Assembly (NCBI GenBank): GCA_905208975.1
Contig: CAJLRE010000078.1
Location: 1 to 7,014 of the forward strand
Origin: an uncultured Collinsella sp.
GTDB taxonomy: Bacteria; Actinomycetota; Coriobacteriia; Coriobacteriales; Coriobacteriaceae
Direction: 5' to 3'
DNA length: 7,014 nt
The position numbers were made by a program, and so were the translations under genes. A model generated the notes under the pieces. That model ran no database searches, was not told the DNA's origin, and saw nothing but the letters and a program-made list of their open reading frames with translations. Shown here piece by piece: positions 1 through 5,960 of this stretch; the first letter of the stretch is position 1; the number at the start of each line of letters is the position of its first letter.

Positions 1-255
1 GTCGCCAAGAGCACGGTCATCGTGCCTCCCGAGGAGACCAAGCCCGAGGAAAAGCACGGCAAGACCAAGCCCGAGGGTTCCAAGTCCGAGGGCACGAAGA
101 CAACCAAGACCGTTGCAGTTGCAGCCAAGGGAGCCAAGACCGTCGGCAAGCTCGCGGCAACCGGCGACACCTCGAACGCAGCCATCGTGGCAGCCGCCCT
201 TGCGGGAACAGCCGCCATCGCCGCAGGCGCCCTGGCGAGTCGCAAACGCTCGTAA
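1..255 (+). CDS. C-terminal part of sortase-anchored surface protein (5' end outside window)
   Basis: Frame 1 is open from the first base to a TAA at 253-255, giving the last 84 residues of a larger protein. It contains a Lys/Pro/Glu-rich linker (KPEE, KPEG and KSEG units) of the type that spans the cell wall. A sorting signal follows: LAATGD, then a hydrophobic stretch of Ala, Ile, Leu and Gly, then a basic tail RKRS. LAxTG is the variant of LPxTG typically processed by class E sortases of high-GC Gram-positives (family knowledge), so the protein is probably covalently attached to peptidoglycan. The end is closely similar to the end of the next gene, both in protein and DNA, so the two are tandem paralogues. 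The missing N-terminal part is therefore probably also a beta-helix carbohydrate-binding-like region, which is inference. GTG at position 22 is an internal valine codon and not a start, because the paralogue aligns through it. Confidence 0.88.
   Translation, partial: VAKSTVIVPPEETKPEEKHGKTKPEGSKSEGTKTTKTVAVAAKGAKTVGKLAATGDTSNAAIVAAALAGTAAIAAGALASRKRS
151..255 (+). repeat. Anchor-coding repeat, copy 1
   Basis: These 105 bases encode LAATGD, the membrane segment and the basic tail. They align without gaps to 2213-2317, with 92 of 105 positions identical by direct count, including 24 identical bases at the start. A second matching block, 1-33 against 2033-2065, has 30 of 33 identical bases. The linker between the blocks differs by a net 10 codons. 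Confidence 0.9.
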
Positions 256-283
256 ACACTTTTTCGCACAGGACGGGTGGATC

Positions 284-334
284 GCAGCCCTTGCCTTCCC
301 CGTCTACTTCTTCGTAGCGTAAGGGCAAGGCTGC
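284..334 (+). other. Imperfect hairpin downstream of the partial surface-protein gene
   Basis: Arms GCAGCC and TTGCC (284-295, one bulged C at 290) pair with GGCAA and GGCTGC (324-334), 11 base pairs in all. A smaller CTAC/GTAG hairpin (305-308 with 314-317) sits inside the loop. No T-run follows it directly. It may protect the mRNA 3' end or be an auxiliary part of the terminator 15 bases downstream. Confidence 0.4.
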
Positions 335-348
335 AAAAGCTGAACAAT

Positions 349-387
349 AAAGCGCGGAGTCGCCATGCGGCCCCGCGCTTTTCTTTT
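349..387 (+). terminator. Intrinsic terminator of the partial surface-protein gene
   Basis: A perfect 9-bp stem AAAGCGCGG / CCGCGCTTT (349-357 with 373-381) encloses a 15-base loop and runs into TTTTCTTTT. It separates the two tandem surface-protein genes, so the second probably has its own promoter between about 390 and 510. It also argues against the long in-frame start at 365, which would lie within the terminator loop. Confidence 0.85.
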
Positions 388-516
388 AGCGTCGGTCCCT
401 GCGCCGGCGTGCGGCCTATTTCTCCCCCATTTTGGCCATTTTGCCCTCCAAACGGCACTACCGCCGGCAACATCCAGCAGATACGCTGAACCTAGCCGTA
501 TAGGCCCTATGAGAAC

Positions 517-521
517 GGGAG
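517..521 (+). promoter_or_regulatory. Ribosome binding site that fixes the surface-protein start
   Basis: GGGAG lies five bases before ATG 527. The in-frame ATG at 509 and the one at 365 have no comparable site, so 527 is chosen. No promoter with both good -35 and -10 boxes could be picked out upstream. TATAGG near 500-505 is only a weak -10 candidate. Confidence 0.7.
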
Positions 522-526
522 CAACC

Positions 527-2317
527 ATGGCAGCCTTGTTCACGACCCCCAAACGCAATGACACTACCGCCGGAACCCATGTTGCCGAACCCGACGTTCG
601 CCGTCGCATAGGACTCGCGCACGGCAGCTGGCGCCGCGTGACGCGCCGCATCGTCGTAGGCGCCGTGTGCGCGCTCACGGTGAGCTCGCTGCTCATGCCG
701 AGCGTCTCGCTCGCGGCGGAATGGGTCAAGGTCGGCGAAACCAAATACAACGCCGGCACTGCGGCGGGCGACGAGACCGGCACCTGGTCGTGGGACGGCG
801 CCGACGACTTGAAGCTCAACAACTATAACGGCGGCGAGATCCAGGCCGCAGGCAAGCTCAACGTGAATTACTCGGGAAACAACATCGTCACTGCCGACTG
901 GATCGAAGGCATCAAGGCTTCTCATGGCAAGAATGAGAACGCCGAGCTCAATATCCAAGGCGACGCGGGCAGCACGCTCAGCGTGACATCTACTGAGGAC
1001 GCTATCCTCTCCACGGGTAATATCAACATCGACGGAGCCGGATCCGTCAACGCCACGAGCGCTGGGTTTGATGCCATCGACGCCGAGGGCGATCTCGCTA
1101 TCAAAGGTTCGGGCAACGTCAACGCCACGGGCGTATCGGATGGCATCAGGGCAAACGGCAATATCACGATTGACGACAGCGGGGCCGTCACCGCCAGGGC
1201 TACCAAGGACAAGGGTATCGGAACCGACAAGAACCTCACCATCAAGGGTGGCGGCACAGTCGAGGCAAGCTCAGCCGATGGTGAGGCCATTTGGAGCGGC
1301 GGCAACATCAATATCTCGGACGGCAGCCAGGTCAAGGCGAGCTCCGAGAAAGACGCCGCCGTCGAGGCCAAGGGCAGCCTCGCAGCCACAAACGCCTCCC
1401 TCAACGCAAACGGTGTTGAATATGGCGTCTATGCCCACAAGGGCATCACACTCGATCATGCAAACGTGACAGTCCGCGCAAGTAAAGGCAGATACGGTGA
1501 CGCCATTGCCCTCTTCACCTACCAAGACGATATCGTCGTCAAGAACGGCTCCACCGTGGACGCGTTTGCGGAAGGCGAGGTTTCGGCTGCATTCTCCACC
1601 AGAAACGATCGACCCAACGAGGAGGGTGGCCACATCTACATCAGCGACTCCGTTGTCAAGGCCATAGCCCGCTATGTCGAGAACGGCGACGGCCCCATCC
1701 CCTACAGCGAAAACCAAGATGGTGAGACGAGCCCCGAGCCCCAAGGCGAGAACATCGGCATCATCGCCCAGACCAGCGAGGGCGTCACACCCGCAGTCAT
1801 CTCGATCATCCGCAGCAAGGTAACGGCCGAAGGAGATACAGCGGCAATCTTTGCCCGTGCCATGAGCGCTGACGGCAAGACAATCGGCACCATCAAGATT
1901 GAGAACGCCGCCATCCAGACGCCCGAAGGCGGCAAGGTCATTGACTATCGCAAGCTCCGTGACGGCATCTACGAGGCAGGCCAAGCCATCGGCACGGGCG
2001 ACGCTGTGATCGACTCCCCCTATAACGAAGCTGTCGCCAAGAGCATGGTCATCGCACCTCCCGAGGTAGCCAAGCCGGAAGACCCCAAGCCCGACGAGAC
2101 CAAGCCCGCAGAAAGCAAGCCCGCGGAGTCCAAGCAGAACCCCAAGCCTGAGTGCTCAAAGCCGACCAAGGCCGTTGCGGCTTCAATCACGAAAGCCAAG
2201 ACTACCGGCGTGCTCGCGGCAACCGGCGACACCTCGGGTGCGGCCATCGTGGCAACCGTCCTTGCGGGAACAGCCGCTATCGCCGCAGGCACCATGGCGA
2301 GCCGCAAGCGCTCTTAG
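527..2317 (+). CDS. LAATGD-anchored surface protein with beta-helix-like carbohydrate-binding repeats
   Basis: A 596-residue exported protein. The N-terminus is long and basic (RRR and RR within residues 25-41). A hydrophobic signal segment follows at about 42-63, with a likely cleavage in SLAAEW near 63-64. Residues 86-130 (TWSWDGADDLKLNNYNGG and onward) look like the opening of the Cthe_2159 carbohydrate-binding family, which folds as a parallel beta-helix (family knowledge). Residues 164-304 form rungs of about 22-24 residues on the pattern GNI-I-GSG-V-A-S--DGI-A. Less regular rungs continue to about 470. Residues 511-550 are a KP-rich wall-spanning linker carrying one Cys (543). LAATG is at 563-567, followed by a membrane segment and RKRS. 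No catalytic residues of a polysaccharide lyase are evident, so binding or adhesion to glycans or host/plant polymers is more likely than catalysis, though the ligand is unknown. It is a tandem paralogue of the truncated gene at the left edge. Confidence 0.88.
   Translation: MAALFTTPKRNDTTAGTHVAEPDVRRRIGLAHGSWRRVTRRIVVGAVCALTVSSLLMPSVSLAAEWVKVGETKYNAGTAAGDETGTWSWDGADDLKLNNYNGGEIQAAGKLNVNYSGNNIVTADWIEGIKASHGKNENAELNIQGDAGSTLSVTSTEDAILSTGNINIDGAGSVNATSAGFDAIDAEGDLAIKGSGNVNATGVSDGIRANGNITIDDSGAVTARATKDKGIGTDKNLTIKGGGTVEASSADGEAIWSGGNINISDGSQVKASSEKDAAVEAKGSLAATNASLNANGVEYGVYAHKGITLDHANVTVRASKGRYGDAIALFTYQDDIVVKNGSTVDAFAEGEVSAAFSTRNDRPNEEGGHIYISDSVVKAIARYVENGDGPIPYSENQDGETSPEPQGENIGIIAQTSEGVTPAVISIIRSKVTAEGDTAAIFARAMSADGKTIGTIKIENAAIQTPEGGKVIDYRKLRDGIYEAGQAIGTGDAVIDSPYNEAVAKSMVIAPPEVAKPEDPKPDETKPAESKPAESKQNPKPECSKPTKAVAASITKAKTTGVLAATGDTSGAAIVATVLAGTAAIAAGTMASRKRS
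1016..1438 (+). repeat. Degenerate beta-helix rung repeats within the surface protein
   Basis: Six consecutive units of 22-24 residues start with GNINIDG, GDLAIKG, GNITIDD, KNLTIKG, GNINISD and GSLAATN. Each has alternating hydrophobic residues, a central Gly/Ser turn, a V-A core and a closing G-I or A-I pair. The units are diverged in DNA, so this is an old structural repeat and not a recent expansion. Confidence 0.7.
2213..2317 (+). repeat. Anchor-coding repeat, copy 2
   Basis: Partner of 151-255, and the same length. The 13 differences include several silent third-position changes, such as AGT/AGC, AAA/AAG and TCG/TCT. That pattern is expected of an older duplication under selection or of periodic gene conversion. 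Confidence 0.9.
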
Positions 2318-2374
2318 ACGCCTCTGCGCACATGGCAGCTCCCGCGAAGGCCCCGAGTCCCAGCATCGTTTAAC

Positions 2375-2412
2375 AACGCCACCGCCGAGCTCCCCTCCGG
2401 CGGTGGCGTTTT
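2375..2412 (+). terminator. Intrinsic terminator after the surface-protein gene
   Basis: A perfect 12-bp stem AACGCCACCGCC / GGCGGTGGCGTT (2375-2386 with 2399-2410) with a 12-base loop ends in TTTT. It lies 57 bases after the stop codon and isolates this gene from the esterase downstream. Confidence 0.88.
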
Positions 2413-2524
2413 CCATATGCGTCCGCAGGGTATGCACGAGATTGTCTTTGGTCTAGCCCAACCTGCATGAGCCGGCGTGCGACAATGGGGGCCGTCGATA
2501 TCACAACGCCGAGAGAAGCCCGTC

Positions 2525-3190
2525 ATGGAAGCGCATCAAAAGCAGATAACCGTTCATGCACAGCATGCCGAAAGCGCACCAGTCATCTATCTTCCCGTGG
2601 TCATGGGCGACGGCACGGAGGTTTATGAACGCTGCCGAGAGCTCAACTGCCCGCCCTTCACGCTTGTCGGCATTGGCAGCCTCAACTGGAATCGCGAGCT
2701 GAGCCCCTGGGTATGCGACGGTACCGTGCGCGATGCCGAGCCCTTTGGTGGACAGGCCGCTGGTTTTCTTGACGAGTTGTTGAAGCAGATAATCCCAGAG
2801 GCCGAATCATCGCTCCCGCAACCGCCCACCTGGCGCGGCGTTGCCGGCTACTCGTTGGCGGGTCTTTTTGCACTGTGGGCACTTTGGCAAACAGATGTCT
2901 TTGAGCGCGCGGCGAGTGCATCGGGGTCGCTGTGGTTCCCCGGCTTTATCGACTACGCGCGCGAGCGCACGATGACAGCTACGCCCGACGCCGTCTATCT
3001 GTCACTCGGCAAAAAGGAAACCAAGACGCCCAACCGCATGATGCGGCACGTACTCGACGATACGCGCGCGATGGAAGAGCTGTTTATCGAGCGTGACATT
3101 CCAACAACGCTGGAGCTCAACCCCGGCAATCACTTTACCCAAACTGACCTGCGCATGGCACGCGGCATCCACTGGATACTGACGCATTAA
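2525..3190 (+). CDS. Alpha/beta-hydrolase, putative esterase (esterase D / Fes-like fold)
   Basis: A 221-residue cytoplasmic protein with no signal peptide or membrane segment. VIYLPVVMGDG (20-30) is the first core strand and oxyanion loop region. G-Y-S-L-A-G at 108-113 is the nucleophile elbow with Ser110. GKKETK (162-167) places an acidic residue, Glu165, where the catalytic acid is expected. PGNHF (200-204) supplies His203. This order and spacing match the compact putative-esterase family that includes siderophore esterases of the IroE/Fes type and S-formylglutathione hydrolase relatives. The substrate cannot be read from sequence, and no siderophore genes lie nearby. ATG 2525 is chosen because GAGAGAAG (2511-2518) precedes it by six bases. 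The in-frame GTG at 2477 lacks such a site. The gene is monocistronic between two terminators. Hydrolase of acyl esters: fairly sure; substrate: unknown. Confidence 0.82.
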   Translation: MEAHQKQITVHAQHAESAPVIYLPVVMGDGTEVYERCRELNCPPFTLVGIGSLNWNRELSPWVCDGTVRDAEPFGGQAAGFLDELLKQIIPEAESSLPQPPTWRGVAGYSLAGLFALWALWQTDVFERAASASGSLWFPGFIDYARERTMTATPDAVYLSLGKKETKTPNRMMRHVLDDTRAMEELFIERDIPTTLELNPGNHFTQTDLRMARGIHWILTH

Positions 3191-3230
3191 AAATGGCATC
3201 CACGCGTACATACGCATGGACGCCATTTTT
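3189..3230. terminator. Bidirectional terminator between convergent genes
   Basis: Arms AAAAATGGC (3189-3197) and GCCATTTTT (3222-3230) pair perfectly. An inner near-perfect stem, CCACGCGTA against TACGCATGG with one mismatch, extends the hairpin almost to its tip. A-run and T-run flank it symmetrically, so it can stop transcription of the esterase on the plus strand and of the permease on the minus strand. The esterase TAA overlaps its left arm. Confidence 0.87.
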
Positions 3231-3250
3231 AATTTGGCTGAACGCAGCTG

Positions 3251-4585
3251 CTATTCAGCAGTCTCCTCAAGCTCGGAAGTATCGAACTCAAAGTCGTTAC
3301 CGGGCAGGATGGCGTTGAGCACAATGCCCACCAGCGAGCCCACGGCAAGGCCCGAAAGCGAAATCGTCACGCCGCCCAGCTCCAGCACGATGGCACCGGC
3401 GGTACTGTAGGCAATGCCGAGCGAAAGCACGAGCACCAGAGCCGCCACCAGCACGTTGCGGTTGTTCTGGAAATCAACCTGGTTCTCGATGAGGTTACGT
3501 ACACCAACGGCGCTGATCATGCCGTAGAGCACGAGCGACACACCGCCGATAACGCATGCCGGCATGGCGGCAATCACCGCAGCAAACTTGGGGCAGAACG
3601 AAAGCACAATGGCGCAGCAGGCGGCAATGCGAATCACACGTGGGTCGAACACACGCGTCAAGGCAAGCACGCCGGTATTCTCGCCATACGTCGTATTGGC
3701 GGGGGCGCCAAAGAGCGATGCCAAGATGGTCGCCAGGCCATCGCCGAGCAGGGTACGGTGCAGACCGGGATCGGCAATGTAATTGCGTTCGCAGGTAGAG
3801 CCAATGGCGGAGATATCGCCGATATGCTCGATCATAGTTGCAAAGGCCAGCGGCATGATGGTGATGATGGCCGTCGTGGCAAGACCGCTATCGAACTGCG
3901 GTCCAAAGAGCGCAAACACGGTGTTGTCCCACACGACGGGCAAGCCAACCCAGGGGGCGGCTGCGACGCCAGAGAAGTCGACCTCGCCCAGCGCGGCCGC
4001 AACGGCATAGCTCACCACAACGCCCAGCAGAATCGGCACGATCTTGACCATGCCACGGCCCCAGATATTGCAGATGACGATCACGGCCACAGCGACAACG
4101 GCAACAAGCCAATTGGTCTGGCAGTTGGCGATAGCAGAGCTTGCCAAGATCAGGCCGATGGAAATGACGATGGGACCGGTCACCACCGGCGGGAAGAAGC
4201 GCATGACGCGCTTGGCGCCAAAGGCGCGGAACAGCGTTGCCAGCACCGGATAGAGCAGGCCGGCGCAGGCAACGCCCAGACAAGCGTAGGGCAAAAGCTC
4301 GGCCTCGCCGTTGGGTGCAATGGCGACATAACCCGCGATAAAGGCAAACGACGAGCCCAGGAACGCGGGCACCTTACCGCGCGATAGAAAATGAAACAGC
4401 AGCGTGCCGATGCCGGCGAACAGAAGCGTCGCCGAAACGGAAAGGCCGGTGAGCACGGGCACGAGCACCGTGGCTCCGAACATCGCAAACATGTGTTGCA
4501 AACCCAACACAAACATGCGCGGGCGGCCGAGCGACGATGCATCGTAGATGGCATCGGTGACGGCGGGCGTCGAAGACTGGGACAT
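3251..4585 (-). CDS. uraA: UraA-type uracil permease (NCS2 nucleobase:proton symporter)
   Basis: A 444-residue, highly hydrophobic protein with about 14 membrane segments. It imports uracil with protons across the cytoplasmic membrane for pyrimidine salvage (family knowledge). LGLQHMFAMFGATVLVP (27-43) carries the conserved TM1 His31. GSSFAFI (78-83) is a typical NCS2 motif. MIEHIGD (251-257) provides Glu253 and TTYGENTGVLALTR (298-311) provides Glu302, equivalents of the two substrate-binding glutamates of E. coli UraA. The signature begins with Glu-Asn, as in uracil carriers, and not the Gln-Asn of xanthine/urate carriers. The length is near the usual 430-440. ATG 4585 is selected by AAAGGA (4591-4596) five bases upstream. 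The open frame extending to 4759 has no such site and overlaps the upstream gene. It lies 122 bases downstream of the MetE-like gene on the same strand, with a possible promoter of its own. Confidence 0.9.
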   Translation of the reverse strand: MSQSSTPAVTDAIYDASSLGRPRMFVLGLQHMFAMFGATVLVPVLTGLSVSATLLFAGIGTLLFHFLSRGKVPAFLGSSFAFIAGYVAIAPNGEAELLPYACLGVACAGLLYPVLATLFRAFGAKRVMRFFPPVVTGPIVISIGLILASSAIANCQTNWLVAVVAVAVIVICNIWGRGMVKIVPILLGVVVSYAVAAALGEVDFSGVAAAPWVGLPVVWDNTVFALFGPQFDSGLATTAIITIMPLAFATMIEHIGDISAIGSTCERNYIADPGLHRTLLGDGLATILASLFGAPANTTYGENTGVLALTRVFDPRVIRIAACCAIVLSFCPKFAAVIAAMPACVIGGVSLVLYGMISAVGVRNLIENQVDFQNNRNVLVAALVLVLSLGIAYSTAGAIVLELGGVTISLSGLAVGSLVGIVLNAILPGNDFEFDTSELEETAE

Positions 4586-4654
4586 GGAAGTCCTTTCGAA
4601 TGGAAGGGCGATCAGGCATATCGGATAACCTGCCCGAACGATACGATCCGAACC

Positions 4655-4682
4655 ATTGTACGCGATATGCAGTACCTCGCAC
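4655..4682 (-). promoter_or_regulatory. Candidate promoter for the uracil permease
   Basis: On the minus strand TACAAT (4660-4655) is a good -10 match, but the hexamer 16 bases upstream, GTGCGA, is a poor -35. The 122-base gap (4586-4707) shows no convincing terminator, PyrR-type hairpin or other recognised structure, so read-through from the MetE-like gene is equally possible. Confidence 0.3.
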
Positions 4683-4707
4683 GCGCCGCCACCTGCAAAC
4701 GCTAGCG

Positions 4708-5841
4708 CTATTTCCAAACGCGCTCGGCAATACGCCTGACCAGCGCAATCTTTGCCCACTGCTCGTCCTCGGTCAGCTTATTGCCAATCTCGCAGCTGGC
4801 AAAGCCACACTGCGGAGACAGATACAGGTTCTCGAGCGGCACGTACTTTGCCGCCTCGCGGATGCGCTCGACGATAGCATCCTCGTTCTCGAGCTCTGCC
4901 GCCTTGGTGGTCACCAAGCCCAGCACGACCTTCTTGCCGGGAGCAACGTACTTGAGCGGCTCAAAACCACCGGCGCGGGGCGTGTCGAACTCCAGATAGA
5001 ACGCGTCAACGTCCTCATGCGCAAACAGGTACGGCGCGATGGGGTCGTAGCCGCCCTCAAAAGCATAGGTGGAATGATAGTTGCCGCGGCACACGTGCGT
5101 GTTGATGACCAAATCGTCAGGCTTGCCCGCGATGGCGGCATTGTTGAGCGCCACGCCCAGCTCGGACACCTTTTGCAGGTCGACCGGGCTCATGCCGGTT
5201 TTGGCGACAAAATCGGTATCGCAGTAGATGCCCCAGGTGCAGTCATCAAATTGGATGTTGCGGCAGCCCGCGGCATACAAGTCGGCGATCACCGTACGAT
5301 AAGCGGCTGCAATGGCGTCGGCAAGTTCCTCATCGGTCTTATAGACAGCGCGCAGGCTCTCCTGCTGGCCGTCGCAGCGGTCGAGCGTGACTTCGGAGAA
5401 CGTCTGGATCGGCGCCGGAATGGTTTGCCGTGCGACCTGGCCCTCCCCCTCAAGCGCCTTGACGAACTTAAAATGCTCGACGAACGGGTGGTTCTCGCCG
5501 CTAATGGAACCGGTAACCACGGCGGTGTCGGCCGTCGTCTCCTCGTCATGGAACATATAACCCGTGCGTGAGGTGCGGCGCTCAATACCGTTAAGGCCCC
5601 ACATAAAATCGAGGTGCCAGTAGCTGCGGCGGAACTCGCCATCGGTGATCACCTGCAGGCCGGCGGCCTTCTGCTTGGCCACCAAATCGCGAATGGCATC
5701 GTCCTCGACGGCCTTAAGGCCGGAAGCGTCGAGTTTACCCGCGACATAGGCGGCACGGGCGTCCTTTACAGCCTGCGGACGAAGAAAGCTGCCGACGATA
5801 TCGGCGCGAAACGGCGCGTTCGGTTGAATCGAAGTGCTCAT
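4708..5841 (-). CDS. Short MetE-family (cobalamin-independent methionine synthase-like) methyltransferase, YxjG/YxjH type
   Basis: A 377-residue cytoplasmic enzyme matching only the catalytic C-terminal barrel of MetE (full MetE is about 750 residues). VGSFLRP (16-22) is the phosphate/folate-side motif. ITDGEFRRSYWHLDF (65-79) is characteristic of the YxjG/YxjH branch. QFDD (197-200) holds the homocysteine-binding Asp. The zinc ligands are His249 and Cys251 (THVCRGN), Glu284 (YLEFD) and Cys345 (SPQCGF), all present. The likely reaction is methyl transfer to homocysteine, or a related thiol, giving methionine. The methyl donor of such single-barrel enzymes is not settled and cannot be read here. 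ATG 5841 is chosen because GGGAG lies at 5848-5852, six bases upstream. An in-frame ATG at 5859 precedes that site and is less likely. It follows a MtaR-like LysR regulator gene, with a MET-box-like repeat between them. Confidence 0.85.
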   Translation of the reverse strand: MSTSIQPNAPFRADIVGSFLRPQAVKDARAAYVAGKLDASGLKAVEDDAIRDLVAKQKAAGLQVITDGEFRRSYWHLDFMWGLNGIERRTSRTGYMFHDEETTADTAVVTGSISGENHPFVEHFKFVKALEGEGQVARQTIPAPIQTFSEVTLDRCDGQQESLRAVYKTDEELADAIAAAYRTVIADLYAAGCRNIQFDDCTWGIYCDTDFVAKTGMSPVDLQKVSELGVALNNAAIAGKPDDLVINTHVCRGNYHSTYAFEGGYDPIAPYLFAHEDVDAFYLEFDTPRAGGFEPLKYVAPGKKVVLGLVTTKAAELENEDAIVERIREAAKYVPLENLYLSPQCGFASCEIGNKLTEDEQWAKIALVRRIAERVWK

Positions 5842-5879
5842 AGATATCTCCCTTTGCATTGGTTGCTTTACTGGGACAG

Positions 5880-5908
5880 AGTATGAGCGCTCATATGGCT
5901 ATCGTAAA
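5880..5908 (-). promoter_or_regulatory. Candidate promoter of the MetE-like gene
   Basis: On the minus strand TTTACG (5908-5903) and CATACT (5885-5880) are 17 bases apart, each matching four of six consensus bases. Transcription would begin near 5874, leaving a leader of about 33 bases, too short for a SAM riboswitch. The inverted repeat at 5928-5950 would then be centred about 65 bases upstream of the start, the usual recognition-site position for LysR-type activators. Another possible -10, TATATT at 5913-5908, cannot be excluded. Confidence 0.4.
5882..5895. promoter_or_regulatory. Perfect 14-base palindrome, possible operator
   Basis: TATGAGCGCTCATA is its own reverse complement over all 14 positions. 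It lies 41-54 bases before the MetE-like start codon and overlaps the candidate -10 and spacer, a position suited to repression. The binding protein is not identified, and the sequence does not match the MtaR-like box further upstream. Confidence 0.45.
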
Positions 5909-5927
5909 ATATACGTTTATAACAGTT

Positions 5928-5950
5928 TGATATAGATGCTTCCTATATCA
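5928..5950. promoter_or_regulatory. MET-box-like inverted repeat, probable binding site of the adjacent LysR regulator
   Basis: Perfect 8-base arms TGATATAG and CTATATCA are separated by seven bases. The inner 17 bases have the form TATAG-N7-CTATA and contain the LysR-type T-N11-A core (5933-5945). As I recall it, the MET-box of streptococcal MtaR/MetR has the same outer half-sites and spacing (TATAG, seven bases, CTATA), though its inner bases differ from those here. The adjacent regulator resembles MtaR/CpsY and the gene it precedes is methionine-synthase-like, so all three points agree. Confidence 0.65.
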
Positions 5951-5960
5951 GTCTGGACTG

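Noticed and set aside
365..526. Longer N-terminus of the surface protein, starting at 365 or 509
   Set aside because: The 365 start lies inside the loop of the upstream terminator, and neither start has a good ribosome binding site. ATG 527 has GGGAG at ideal spacing, and the signal peptide follows it.
1016..1438. CRISPR-like or microsatellite array
   Set aside because: The periodicity exists only at protein level (22-24 residues, in frame). The DNA units are diverged and there are no spacers.
1271..1984. 237-codon minus-strand open frame inside the surface-protein gene
   Set aside because: This antisense shadow arises from GC-rich codon bias. It has no motif and no ribosome binding site, and its composition follows from the repeats on the other strand.
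4586..4759. 58-residue N-terminal extension of the uracil permease
   Set aside because: It would overlap the end of the MetE-like gene, has no ribosome binding site and no family counterpart. ATG 4585 has AAAGGA at five bases.
4600..5571. 323-codon open frame on the plus strand opposite the MetE-like gene
   Set aside because: It is a mirror frame of a high-GC coding region. The minus-strand product has complete family motifs and a ribosome binding site.
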